Assembly: GCA_015999765.1 (NCBI GenBank)
Contig: JAECQR010000001.1
Location: 620,001-684,000, forward strand
Length of the DNA stretch: 64,000 bases
Origin: Flavobacteriia bacterium
GTDB taxonomy: Bacteria > Bacteroidota > Bacteroidia > Flavobacteriales > Weeksellaceae
Direction: 5' to 3'
In this document: piece by piece, positions 45,794-54,016 of the stretch
Layout of the letters: each line of letters opens with the position of its first letter
Numbering within the stretch: the stretch's first letter is position 1
Translations under genes and position numbers: made by a program
The notes under the pieces: model-generated
Told to the model about the DNA's origin: nothing
The model's input: the letters and a program-made list of their open reading frames with translations, nothing else
Database searches by the model: none

Positions 45794-46270
45794 TCATATC
45801 TTTCTATTTGTCATTACAAGCGTATTATTTCCATGAGAAGATGCTTCTATCGTAAAACCAGCCTTTTTATATAAATTGACTGCGGAAGAATTTGTAATTG
45901 ATACCTCAAGGGAAACCGTTACTTCACCAAATCTTTTTTTTGCTTCTTTTAGGATGTTATCAAGTAAACCGAATCCTATGTTCTGTCCCTGATATTTTTT
46001 TTGAATGTACATTTGATATATATTTCCATCGCCATTTTCATCTTTAACAAAAGTTGAAATTCCAATTAATTTGCTGTTATCAAATGCCCCAAAAACAAAT
46101 TTTTCAGGAGTTCCATTTTCTATTGAATATTCCATCGAAAGCTTTTCAATCCTGGATGTTTCTTCGTAAGTTGCAGAAAAGGCGTCGGGAAATTCTTTCA
46201 AACTTTCTAAACGTATGCTGCGATAAATATTACTTTCATTACGATCTAAAGGTCGATAATTTATGGTCAT
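45794..46270 (-). CDS. GNAT family N-acetyltransferase
   Basis: The 158-residue protein has the GNAT acetyl-CoA site 'IYQMYIQKKYQGQNIGFGLLDNIL' (Q/RxxGxG/A-like, about 87-110) and the ending 'NLYKKAGFTIEASSHGNNTLVM'. These enzymes acetylate amines of small molecules or proteins. The substrate is unknown. It is one of five small enzyme genes on the same strand in the cassette cluster. Confidence 0.85.
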   Translation of the reverse strand: MTINYRPLDRNESNIYRSIRLESLKEFPDAFSATYEETSRIEKLSMEYSIENGTPEKFVFGAFDNSKLIGISTFVKDENGDGNIYQMYIQKKYQGQNIGFGLLDNILKEAKKRFGEVTVSLEVSITNSSAVNLYKKAGFTIEASSHGNNTLVMTNRKI

Positions 46271-46329
46271 TGTATAGAGATTAGATCGTGTTTCTAGAAT
46301 TCTTTAACGGTCGTTGTATTTGTCAAATA

Positions 46330-46884
46330 TTACTGTTTTCTGTCGTCCCATTCCCGTTTCAACATTGCGTATTGAAATTCACTTCCCCATTTTCCTTTGA
46401 AGAAAGTGTTTTCAATAAAGTGTCCTTCCTGTTTAAATCCTGTGCTTTTTAAGAGGTTAACTGAAGCAATATTTTCAGCGTCCACAATTTCAACTACCCG
46501 GTGTATTTCTTTTTTGTCGAATAGAAAAGACAAAATACCCAATAAAACTTCTTTTGCGAAACCTTTTTTTTGTTCGAAGTTTGAAATTGTTATTCCGATT
46601 TCTGCAATTCTTGTGTCGTATTGGTCAAGTTTGATGGCACAGTCGCCTATCAGTTGTTTTGTTTCCATGTTTTCAATTCCGTACTGAACCCATTCTCCTG
46701 CGTTTCCAAAATGCTTTGTCGCGTTGTCATTAATAAACTGTTCGGCCTGTTCAATTGTCATAACATCAAAACCCTGATACTTTGTAACCTCTGGATTTGA
46801 ACGGTAAATGTGAAAATCTGTGAGATCCGATAATTTTAATTGTCGAATATTAAGTCGTGTGGTTTGTATATTTAGTGTTTCCAA
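46330..46884 (-). CDS. RimJ/RimL-type GNAT N-acetyltransferase
   Basis: The 184-residue protein starts 'LNIQTTRLNIRQLKLSDLTDFHIYRSNPEV' and has 'IGITISNFEQKKGFAKEVLLGILSFLF' for acetyl-CoA and 'NLLKSTGFKQEGHF' near the end, as in the RimJ/RimL group. Such proteins acetylate protein N-termini or drugs. The substrate is unknown. It belongs to the cassette cluster. Confidence 0.85.
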   Translation of the reverse strand: METLNIQTTRLNIRQLKLSDLTDFHIYRSNPEVTKYQGFDVMTIEQAEQFINDNATKHFGNAGEWVQYGIENMETKQLIGDCAIKLDQYDTRIAEIGITISNFEQKKGFAKEVLLGILSFLFDKKEIHRVVEIVDAENIASVNLLKSTGFKQEGHFIENTFFKGKWGSEFQYAMLKREWDDRKQ

Positions 46885-46934
46885 TGTCTAAATTATTTCG
46901 TTTATGATTTGTGGGGTGTGTTTTTACAATGACC

Positions 46935-47062
46935 GCTAACGGAGCGCGCGGATTTGACAGTGGCGGAAAGAACCCTAAACTTTATAGTGGCACTGAACTT
47001 CAATGGGAGTAAAAGTCTTCTATTCAGCAGTGAACCCGCCATATTGCCAAACGGATTTCAGC
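46935..47062. repeat. attC-like imperfect palindrome between cassettes
   Basis: GCTAACGGAGCGCGCGGATT opens the repeat, and CGCCATATTGCCAAACGGATTTCAGC closes it in inverted form (minus strand TTTGGCAATATGGCGGG). It shares this core with the repeat at 45641-45784. Confidence 0.45.
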
Positions 47063-47082
47063 AACAGCTCTTCTTCCATCTC

Positions 47083-47496
47083 TCAGTTTGCCTCTGTGTA
47101 TTTTTTAAAGTTTTCCAAGATTGCCTGCCAACCGTTTCTCTGTAATTCCACTGAATTTTCAGTTTCGGGGTCAAATGTTACCGTTACTTCTGTCTGTCCG
47201 TCTGCTTCATTAAATTCAACTTTTGCAAGTCTTCCACCAAATTCATATATAAAACTCAGTCCTTGATTTATTTCTTTATAAACAGCATCAAAGTCAAAAC
47301 CAAAACTTCCGTCTTTGGCTTCCATTCTTGCTACATATCGTCCACCAACTTTCATATCATTAGTTGCAGTCGGACAGTGCCAACTGGGGTCTGCAAAATT
47401 CCATTTCGTGATATGTCCGGGTTGCGTGTAACAGTCCCAGACTTTCTGTTTGTCAGCCAAGACAGTCGCTCTAACTGTTATCTTTTCTTGTGTCAT
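47083..47496 (-). CDS. SRPBCC-fold protein (AHSA1-like)
   Basis: The 137-residue protein has the pattern of Aha1/START-type SRPBCC proteins: 'ITVRATVLADKQKVWDCYTQPGHITKWNFADPSWHCP' at the start and 'VTFDPETENSVELQRNGWQAILENFKKYTE' at the end. These bind hydrophobic ligands and the role is usually unknown. Its start lies inside the end of the upstream VOC gene (26-bp overlap), so the two are one cassette. Confidence 0.85.
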   Translation of the reverse strand: MTQEKITVRATVLADKQKVWDCYTQPGHITKWNFADPSWHCPTATNDMKVGGRYVARMEAKDGSFGFDFDAVYKEINQGLSFIYEFGGRLAKVEFNEADGQTEVTVTFDPETENSVELQRNGWQAILENFKKYTEAN

Positions 47497-47908
47497 GATT
47501 TTCCTGTTGTATTTGAGTTGGGTCAGTAAACATTATTTCCCATTGGTGTCCGTCAAGGTCTGCAAAACAATCGTAATACATCCAGCCATGGTCTGCACTG
47601 TCTCTGTAACGTGTTGCGCCGTTTTCAAGAGCAAGGTTTACGATTTTGTCAACCTGTTCTCTGCTGTCAACTTCAATTGCAGTCAGGACCTGTGTTGTTG
47701 TTCCGTCTGTAATTGGTCTGTTGGTAAATGTGCTGAACATTTCGTGGGTGATGAGCATAGCATAAATCAGCCCGTCATTAAGAACTAAACACAATGCTCT
47801 GTCGTCAGAAAATTGTTCGTTAAATGAAAAGCCAAGTTTTGTCCAAAAATCTTTTGTCCTTTTAACGTTCAGGATTGGAAGATTAACGAAGATTGATTTT
47901 ACTTTCAT
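47471..47908 (-). CDS. VOC family (glyoxalase/bleomycin-resistance-like) protein
   Basis: I chose the internal ATG at 47908 (MKVKSIFVNLPILNVKRTKDFW), the usual VOC start. The upstream 25 residues of the longer frame look non-conserved. The ~145-residue protein has 'ALCLVLNDGLIYAMLITHEMF' and 'DHGWMYYDCFADLDGHQWEIMF'. VOC proteins include metal-dependent glyoxalases and drug-binding proteins. The substrate is unknown. Confidence 0.85.
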   Translation of the reverse strand: MKVKSIFVNLPILNVKRTKDFWTKLGFSFNEQFSDDRALCLVLNDGLIYAMLITHEMFSTFTNRPITDGTTTQVLTAIEVDSREQVDKIVNLALENGATRYRDSADHGWMYYDCFADLDGHQWEIMFTDPTQIQQENHDTRKDNS

Positions 47909-48020
47909 ATTATATGTTTTTGTCGTTTTAAAATCGGCACTCCAGTGTGAAAAAGTTGTAGCGGAGCTGAAACATTTGCACATCTCTCAAAAATACAAAA
48001 TTATCTAATCACCCTTCAAA

Positions 48021-48068
48021 GGCTGAATATTACTATCAGCAAGTTATACCTCAACTTTTTATCTTACA
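48021..48068. repeat. Right copy of the direct repeat flanking the cassette cluster
   Basis: The stretch is about 80% identical to 44691-44737. Both contain 'CCTCAACTTTT' preceded by AATATTA and AGTTA. The direct orientation and position on both sides of the cassette genes suggest an insertion or element boundary. Confidence 0.45.
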
Positions 48069-48298
48069 GAGCCGAAAATAATTTCTTTCCGCTTTTCTTT
48101 ATTTATTTTTGTGGGACCGAGTTCGTGGCCGAACAGTGATAAGACAAGGTTGACTTTATCCATTCTCAGTGTTTCTTTAACCTGCTCCAACTCTCTAATG
48201 AAGCGCAGTGATACGCCAGCTTTCAGGGAAAGTTCCTCCTGTGTGAGGTTTTCGGTTTTCCGCTTTAATTTAATAAATTTACTGAGATTGTTCAGAAT
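48059..48298 (-). CDS. HipB-like HTH regulator without a HipA partner
   Basis: The minus strand encodes about 79 residues with a Cro/C1 HTH ('LSKFIKLKRKTENLTQEELSLKAGVSLRFIRELE' pattern). It continues 'QVKETLRMDKVNLVLSLFGHELGPTKI', as in HipB antitoxins. No ATG, GTG or TTG occurs at the expected start, and an ATT stands where the first codon would be (48298). No HipA toxin gene follows. Operator-like palindromes lie just upstream (48300-48398). It is either translated from a rare start or is a decaying remnant. Confidence 0.55.
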   Translation of the reverse strand: MLNNLSKFIKLKRKTENLTQEELSLKAGVSLRFIRELEQVKETLRMDKVNLVLSLFGHELGPTKINKEKRKEIIFGSVR

Positions 48299-48299
48299 G

Positions 48300-48398
48300 T
48301 ATACCTTTTCGGGTATAAAAATGTTAAAATTGTTTGAAATACACCTGATCGGGTATAAAAAATAAAAATGGAGGTTCTATTATACCCGATAAGGGCCG
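48300..48398. promoter_or_regulatory. Three operator-like palindromes for the HipB-like regulator
   Basis: TATACCttttcgGGTATA (48300-48317) is a perfect palindrome. TACACCtgatcgGGTATA (48340-48357) has one mismatch. TATACCcgataaGG (48381-48394) is a half-conserved third copy. They are spaced 40 and 41 bp, about four helical turns, as expected for cooperative binding by a HipB-like repressor. Confidence 0.6.
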
Positions 48399-48421
48399 AG
48401 GGAACAAGCGCAGATCAACAA

Positions 48422-48452
48422 AAAAATAACCACCTGTAAAACAGGTGGTTAT
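48422..48452 (-). terminator. tmRNA-type terminator at integration site C
   Basis: AATAACCACCTGT / ACAGGTGGTTATT forms a long stem followed on the minus strand by a run of T. It directly follows the short tmRNA end at 48463-48484 in the minus direction, as a tmRNA terminator would. Confidence 0.65.
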
Positions 48453-48462
48453 TTAAAATAAT

Positions 48463-48484
48463 GTGGAGTTGGAGGTTTTCGAAC
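48463..48484 (-). other. Attachment-site core (tmRNA 3' end) next to the integrase
   Basis: TGGAGTTGGAG then TTCGAACC matches the end of tmRNA fragments A and B (3-nt variation in the middle), while sequence beyond is unrelated. It lies 132 bp from the start of the tyrosine integrase gene. This is the usual position of an att site, so the element very likely targets ssrA. Confidence 0.65.
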
Positions 48485-48615
48485 CTTATATATTTTATCA
48501 TAAGTTAAAATATGTAAGTGTGCTATTTGTCAGTATTTTAACTATATTTGTATATATGAATATAACTAGTTTTTATAACTAAATATAGAAGAAGTAGCAC
48601 CCAAACTGGCACCCA

Positions 48616-49857
48616 ATGAATTACACTTTTAAACTTAAGAAGCCTAGTGAAACTAAGGAAACTCTCATTTACTTCCGCACTTTTTTCAACAGTGAAAATA
48701 AGAATTTTATCTATTCTACTGGCGAAAAAATTAAGCCTTCTGAATGGGACTTTGAAAATAGACAACCTAACGATTTGAATGGAAGAACTAAGCGAGCTGA
48801 AATTCATAGAAGTCTGAAAATGCAACTAGACAGGTACAGTAGTTTTTTTACTGAGATAGTAAATCGTTATAAAAATATAAGCGAGGAACTTACTGTAGAT
48901 ATACTCAAACAACGATTTGATGAAAAGTTCAAAAAAATTACTGTAAAAAGTGATTTTTTTAGAATTTATCAGGAATTTTTGGATGAGAAGGAAAATGATT
49001 ATACGGGAAATTCGATTTCAAATTCGACTCTAAAACGTTATAAATGTAATAAAACTTTACTCGAAGATTTTGAGAGGAATAGTAAAACCAAAGTTACTCT
49101 CGGAAAATTTGATGATAAGCTATATAACAAATTTCTTAAATACTGTATTGAAGAAAAGAAGCATTCTGCGAATACTGTGCATAGAAATGTTGGTCTTTTA
49201 AAGACTTTTTTGCTTTGGGCTTTAAATAAGAAATATACTTACAATAATGATTTTATTGCTTTTAAGAAACCTGCTAAATTTATTACTGACGAAATTGCTT
49301 TGAACTACGAACAGGTTGAACTAATTTACAATTACGATCTAACTAAAAATAAAAGATTAGAAAAAGTTCGTGACCTATTTGTTTTTGGTTGTACTACAGG
49401 AATGAGGTTCGGTAATTATAGCACAATCTCAAAGAGCGATCTTGAAGGTAATTTTATTAGAGTAATTGATTTAAAAAGCAAATCAAAAAATTTGGCAATC
49501 CCTTTAAATAGTATATCTAAAGCAATTCTTGAAAAATATGATTATAATTTGCCGAGCATCACAAATCAAAAGATGAATGAATATATTAAAGAGGTTTTTA
49601 AAAAGCTGGAATTTACTGATGAAATAAAGAAAACTATGAAATATGGTGATCAGTTAGTAGACCAAAAAGCCGAATTTTGGACAAGGATTTCTTCACATAC
49701 TGCAAGAAGAAGTTTCATCACGATAATGAAGAACAAACGAGTTCCAGATAAGGTAATTATGAGCTACACTGGTCATACCAGCTTAGAAGTATTTAATGCC
49801 TACTACAGACCAAGCGAAGATGATAAGATTAACTATATGAATGAGGTTTTTAAATAA
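48616..49857 (+). CDS. Tyrosine recombinase/integrase of a mobilizable element
   Basis: The 413-residue protein has a SAM-like N-terminal binding region (about 105-215) and a tyrosine-recombinase catalytic domain. Visible residues are Arg254 in 'TTGMRFGNY', His351 and Arg354 in 'SSHTARRSF', His377 in 'YTGHTS', and Tyr386 or Tyr387 in 'NAYYRPS'. The family is that of Bacteroidota mobile-element integrases. A TATATTTG promoter element is at 48543-48550. The adjacent tmRNA-end repeat is its probable att site. Confidence 0.92.
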   Translation: MNYTFKLKKPSETKETLIYFRTFFNSENKNFIYSTGEKIKPSEWDFENRQPNDLNGRTKRAEIHRSLKMQLDRYSSFFTEIVNRYKNISEELTVDILKQRFDEKFKKITVKSDFFRIYQEFLDEKENDYTGNSISNSTLKRYKCNKTLLEDFERNSKTKVTLGKFDDKLYNKFLKYCIEEKKHSANTVHRNVGLLKTFLLWALNKKYTYNNDFIAFKKPAKFITDEIALNYEQVELIYNYDLTKNKRLEKVRDLFVFGCTTGMRFGNYSTISKSDLEGNFIRVIDLKSKSKNLAIPLNSISKAILEKYDYNLPSITNQKMNEYIKEVFKKLEFTDEIKKTMKYGDQLVDQKAEFWTRISSHTARRSFITIMKNKRVPDKVIMSYTGHTSLEVFNAYYRPSEDDKINYMNEVFK

Positions 49858-49871
49858 AGACTAGTATAATA

Positions 49872-50606
49872 ATGGATCATAAAAAACTTTACGGACGTTG
49901 GAATTTTTGGGAGGAATTTGTCGGCTATCCGATGATGATTTATCATTTGATAAAACGAGAAAAGATTCAGGAGCGGTTTCAACGGAGAATTGAAAAAGCC
50001 AAGCAAAAATCCTCTAAAATTGTTCTTAATGAAAAATTGCGGAATGAGTATTTGATTAGATATGAAAAGCTAGACAACTTCTTCAGTTTTCATTTCAAAG
50101 ATATTGATACATCACGAAATCATAATTTTGAAGATAAGATTCAATATTGTTTAGATCAATATAAAAAAGAATCAAACAGCCTGATAAGTTCAAGTAATTT
50201 AATGAAGTTGCAGGGCAATTTTTTAAGTGGCACCGAAACCACACTTTTTCTATATTTTGCTTTACAAAGCAAAACAAATAGAGAGGTTCGTTTATCAGAT
50301 ATTATGATTGGTGAAAATAGTTCTAAAATTTTCATCTCTTTTTTAAAAGACAAAAAATTCGTCGATGAAAATCACAACCTAATCGTAGATCAGAAATCTT
50401 CCTTCATCAGAATTCACCGATTCTTAAAAGACAATCATATTATTAATCCGGATTTTCAAGATACCACTATTATTGAGGCTATGGAAAACGAATATAATTC
50501 CAATTTTGACAAAGGAACATTTTCACGGGCAATAACTGTGAAACCTAATGATTTTGAGGAAACTATCTATCACGAATTATCTAAGCTGTTTAATATCAGG
50601 CATTAA
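49872..50606 (+). CDS. Protein of unknown function in the mobilizable element
   Basis: The 244-residue protein begins 14 bp after the integrase. It is charged and mostly helical, with no signal peptide or membrane segment. The region 'ETTLFLYFALQSKTNREVRLSDIMIGENSSKIFISFLKDKKF' may be a winged-helix-like part, but I do not recognise a family. Its conserved position between integrase and excisionase-type HTH suggests a role in element maintenance. Confidence 0.55.
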   Translation: MDHKKLYGRWNFWEEFVGYPMMIYHLIKREKIQERFQRRIEKAKQKSSKIVLNEKLRNEYLIRYEKLDNFFSFHFKDIDTSRNHNFEDKIQYCLDQYKKESNSLISSSNLMKLQGNFLSGTETTLFLYFALQSKTNREVRLSDIMIGENSSKIFISFLKDKKFVDENHNLIVDQKSSFIRIHRFLKDNHIINPDFQDTTIIEAMENEYNSNFDKGTFSRAITVKPNDFEETIYHELSKLFNIRH

Positions 50607-50684
50607 ACTTTACGCAATTGAGTAGAATTGCATTATTAGTTATTCCAATCATACAATTTTGTCTGCAAATAAATATCACAGATT

Positions 50685-50963
50685 ATGCAGACAACAAATC
50701 CATTCCAAACCATTCTCGACGAATTAGGGGAAGTGAAAGACTTACTCTATTCTCTCAAAAAAGAACCTGAAATTGAGTTGAAAAAGAAACTATACTCTAT
50801 CAAAGAGTGTTCAGAAATTCTAAAACTCGATTATCAAACCGTACGCTCACATATTTTAAAAGGTAACATTAAGGCGGAACAAATTGGAAGATTCTACAGA
50901 GTCAACCATTTTGATCTTATGGATGCTTTAAACGAAGTCAAGTCGCTTAAGTATAGAAGATAG
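50685..50963 (+). CDS. Excisionase-type helix-turn-helix protein
   Basis: The 92-residue protein has an N-terminal helix and an excisionase/MerR-like HTH ('LYSIKECSEILKLDYQTVRSHILKGNIKAEQIGRFYRVNHFDLMDAL', about 37-83). Such proteins assist excision or regulate mobility genes in Bacteroidota elements. A TTTG-containing stretch lies upstream but no clear promoter is assigned. Confidence 0.8.
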   Translation: MQTTNPFQTILDELGEVKDLLYSLKKEPEIELKKKLYSIKECSEILKLDYQTVRSHILKGNIKAEQIGRFYRVNHFDLMDALNEVKSLKYRR

Positions 50964-51037
50964 ATAGAGACTTTTTATTTATCAAGCATTCCAATTCACC
51001 CTTCCGTATTTCCTGTACGGAATCAAAACTTTAAAAT

Positions 51038-52276
51038 ATGAGCGAAAAAATCCCTTATCTAAGAGTAGGGACAACCTACTATAAAACTATTGAGAAACCG
51101 TTAATCTCAGGAGATAAGATCTCAATACTAACTCGATGGAATCGTGAAACCATTATCAGCGATCACGGAAAGATATACGTCTCAAAAGTTCCCAAGTATG
51201 ACGGCTTCTGTTGTATTCCTTCCCATTTGCAATACCAACAAATTATCCAAGGATTCTATAATGTTTACAATGAGATTCCTTACCAGCCGATTAAAGAGAC
51301 ACCGGAGCAAACAACCCTACTAGAAAAGATTCCATTTTCACTTAGATTTATGGAGCATATTTTTGGAGAACAGTTGGAACTAGGATTAGATTATATCAAG
51401 ATCTTACTGCAATATCCAACACAGATACTCCCTATTCTTTGTCTTGTAAGCAAAGAAAGGTCTACAGGAAAATCTACATTCATCAAATGGCTTAAATCCA
51501 TTTTTGGACTAAATATGACTTACATCAAAGGAGATTCTTTCAGCAGTCAGTTCAATTCGGATTGGACATCGATGCTTATAGTTGCTATTGATGAAGTATT
51601 CTTTGACAAAAAGGAAATTACAGAACGATTAAAATATCTTTCAACGACTGATAAAGACAAGAAGGAGGCAAAAGGAAAAGATCGTGAAGAAGTGGAATTT
51701 TTTGGAAAATTCATTCTCTGTTCCAATAATGAAGACAACTTCATTCAGATCGATGAAAATGAGATCCGATTCTGGATTATTAAAGTAAGATCAATCAAAA
51801 GCGAGAACACTGAATTTCTACGCAATCTCAACAAGGAGATTCCCTATTTCCTTCGTTACCTAATCCAAAGACCTTTTCACAGCCGTAAGGAGACAAGAAT
51901 GGGGTTCACAGATTCACAGATCAGAACAAAGGCTCTTCAAAGATTGGTTTGGAAAAATAACAATAAACTGGAATCTAAGATCATCGAACTTTTATATGAG
52001 TTTTTCCAAAGTACCGAAGACAAAATTATTAACTGTATTCCGCAGGATATTTTCAATATGCTTGGTAAAATGTTCAGCAAACAATATTGGACAGTCAACG
52101 ATGTCCGGAAAATTTTGAAAGAAAACTGGAAACTCGAACCTCAAAGTAATTCTTTAGCCTACATCAAATACGACCTCGATTATGGTTTAAGCTTTTTCCA
52201 ACAGAACAAAACAGGACGGTATTTTACAGTAGACAGAAATTTTATTCTTCAAAAATTTGATGAAATGATGAATTAA
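51038..52276 (+). CDS. Primase-helicase family ATPase of the element
   Basis: The 412-residue protein has a P-loop 'VSKERSTGKSTFIKWLKSIFG' (about 141-161), a Walker B-type 'MLIVAIDEVFFDKKE' and 'FFGKFILCSNNEDNFIQID', as in SF3-like/primase-helicase proteins of mobilizable elements. It probably unwinds the excised element for replication. It is followed by iteron-like repeats and a toprim gene. Confidence 0.75.
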   Translation: MSEKIPYLRVGTTYYKTIEKPLISGDKISILTRWNRETIISDHGKIYVSKVPKYDGFCCIPSHLQYQQIIQGFYNVYNEIPYQPIKETPEQTTLLEKIPFSLRFMEHIFGEQLELGLDYIKILLQYPTQILPILCLVSKERSTGKSTFIKWLKSIFGLNMTYIKGDSFSSQFNSDWTSMLIVAIDEVFFDKKEITERLKYLSTTDKDKKEAKGKDREEVEFFGKFILCSNNEDNFIQIDENEIRFWIIKVRSIKSENTEFLRNLNKEIPYFLRYLIQRPFHSRKETRMGFTDSQIRTKALQRLVWKNNNKLESKIIELLYEFFQSTEDKIINCIPQDIFNMLGKMFSKQYWTVNDVRKILKENWKLEPQSNSLAYIKYDLDYGLSFFQQNKTGRYFTVDRNFILQKFDEMMN

Positions 52277-52307
52277 TTGATAATGGAAATAAAATCAATT
52301 AGTTACA

Positions 52308-52477
52308 TCTCATCAAAAGCCTCATCAAATTTTTAAACCTTGGTTTTTGATGAGAGCTTGATGAGAAGAATACCACAAGTTTGATGAGATGATGAGATTT
52401 TGATGAGGACGTAAATTATTAAAATTCAATTAATTATAAGGTTTTCTCATCAATTCATCAAAAATTAATCAAAACCA
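52308..52477. repeat. Iteron-like TTTGATGAG repeats
   Basis: At least eight copies of (T)TTGATGAG or its complement CTCATCAA occur in this 170-bp gap, in both orientations, for example CTCATCAAA, TTTTTGATGAGA, CTTGATGAG, GTTTGATGAG, TTTTGATGAG and CTCATCAA. The gap separates the helicase and the toprim gene. This looks like a replication origin or a regulatory binding region of the element. Confidence 0.55.
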
Positions 52478-52542
52478 AATCCGTCCGTTTTAACCGACAG
52501 GACACCTACTATTTATTACTAAAAATATTAAAAATTACAACA

Positions 52543-53421
52543 ATGAACTGCAAACAATTCAACAGCATACCGTTGGAAGAAGTCCTCCTTTCTCTCGGAC
52601 ACCTTCCAACGAAACAAAATGAAAAAGAAGCTTGGTATCTCAACCCCTTTGCCAACGAATCCCAAGCCTCTTTTAAAATCAATAAAAGCCTAAACTATTG
52701 GTATCTGTTTTCAGAAGGAATTGGTGGAACCAGTACCGACTTTATGAAGAAATACCTGAACGCTTCGGTCAATGAAGTTTTAGCGTGGGTTGAGAAGCAG
52801 AGTTTTTCTTCTTTTCAACAGCAACGTATTTCAAATCAGAAAGCAGAAAATTTATCTAAACAATATGAAATCATTGAAATTAAAAACGTTCAGCATCCTT
52901 CGCTTTTGGAATATTTAAGAGAAAGAAAAGTTGGAAATCAAACTCAGTTCTTACACGAAATTCATTACCGAATGAAAGATAAAAACTATTTTGGAATTGG
53001 TTTCAAGAACGATTCTGGCGGTTATGAAATCCGTAATAAATACTCTAAAATTTGTTTGGGTAAAAAAGACATTTCTACTATACAAAATGGAGCAGAATCG
53101 CTGCGGGTCTTCGAGGGGTTTTTCGATTTTCTTTCCTTTAAAAATGTAGAGAAATTTTTACAAAAAGAACCTTCAGATTATCTCATTTTGAATTCCGTTT
53201 CGATGATTTCTAAGATTAAAAATTCAATCGAAAATTATGAAAATATTGAGCTTTATTTTGACAATGATGAAGCAGGAGATCGTGGCATTGAAATGATTAA
53301 AAATGAAAACAAAAATGTAGAAGATTGTCGGGTTTTATATTCAGATTTTAAAGACTTAAATGATTGGATGATTCATAAAAACCCATCACTTGAAAGACAA
53401 GTCAAACAAAGGAGAAGGTGA
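52543..53421 (+). CDS. Toprim-domain primase-like protein of the element
   Basis: The 292-residue protein has an N-terminal zinc-finger-like DnaG/CHC2-type region without the full Cys set ('WYLNPFANESQASFKINKSLNYWYLFSEGIGGTSTDFMK') and a toprim core ('LRVFEGFFDFLSF' with the acidic Glu, and 'IELYFDNDEAGDRGIEMIK' with DxD). It probably primes replication together with the helicase at 51038-52276. Confidence 0.8.
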   Translation: MNCKQFNSIPLEEVLLSLGHLPTKQNEKEAWYLNPFANESQASFKINKSLNYWYLFSEGIGGTSTDFMKKYLNASVNEVLAWVEKQSFSSFQQQRISNQKAENLSKQYEIIEIKNVQHPSLLEYLRERKVGNQTQFLHEIHYRMKDKNYFGIGFKNDSGGYEIRNKYSKICLGKKDISTIQNGAESLRVFEGFFDFLSFKNVEKFLQKEPSDYLILNSVSMISKIKNSIENYENIELYFDNDEAGDRGIEMIKNENKNVEDCRVLYSDFKDLNDWMIHKNPSLERQVKQRRR

Positions 53422-53485
53422 GTAAAATAAACACAGGTAAAATATGGTGATATGTTAGTGCAAAAAGTACCCAAAGTTTACAATA

Positions 53486-53497
53486 AGCGTATCCGCT
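53486..53497. other. Candidate oriT hairpin
   Basis: AGCG-TATC-CGCT is a small hairpin in the 118-bp gap before mobC, flanked by two TGCAAAA(A) motifs. Hairpins next to mobilization genes are often part of the transfer origin. No nick site can be assigned. Confidence 0.3.
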
Positions 53498-53566
53498 GAT
53501 TGCAAAATTGGGATTTTTGATTTCTTCCTATCGTCAGAAATGTTTTTAAAAACTAAAATTAACACA

Positions 53567-54016
53567 ATGGCAAAAGACTTTTTAGAAAAATTTATAAACC
53601 AAGCCACCCAAGAGAATGAAGCAAAAATTGCTCAGGAAAAGAGAAAAAAACACTTCCAAGAATTGGGCAGAAAAGGCGGTTTGAAAACTAAAGAAAATAA
53701 GAAATTAGATAAGGTGATTTCGATAAGAATGACCAATGCTGAATATGAAATTCTCATTCAAAAACAAAAAAAATATCCGCTAAAACTATCCACTTATATT
53801 CGGAGTGTTTTGTTCGAAAAAGAACTTAAAATTAATGAATTTCAAACTGATGAGGTCTTACTTGCATATGGAACGCATTTCAAAAAAATCACCAACCTTT
53901 TGCGAAATCGGGAATGGAATGTTTTTGAAAATAAGAGAGAAATTTTATTAAAAATTGAAAATTTGATCGAATTGATTCATCAATATTTATATTCAAAATC
54001 TCAGAAAAATGAATAA
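53567..54016 (+). CDS. mobC: MobC-like mobilization protein
   Basis: I chose the ATG at 53567 (MAKDFLEKFINQ) over 53540. The ~149-residue protein has a basic helix ('FQELGRKGGLKTKENKKLDKVISIRMTNAEYEILIQKQKKYP', about 28-70) that looks like a ribbon-helix-helix region, and an ending 'THFKKITNLLRNREWNVFENKREILLKIENLIELIHQYL'. This matches MobC relaxosome accessory proteins. It overlaps the relaxase start by 8 bp. Confidence 0.8.
   Translation: MAKDFLEKFINQATQENEAKIAQEKRKKHFQELGRKGGLKTKENKKLDKVISIRMTNAEYEILIQKQKKYPLKLSTYIRSVLFEKELKINEFQTDEVLLAYGTHFKKITNLLRNREWNVFENKREILLKIENLIELIHQYLYSKSQKNE

Noticed and set aside
48111-48365. Plus-strand ORF of 84 codons
   Set aside because: It is the shadow of the HipB-like HTH frame on the minus strand and has no recognisable features.
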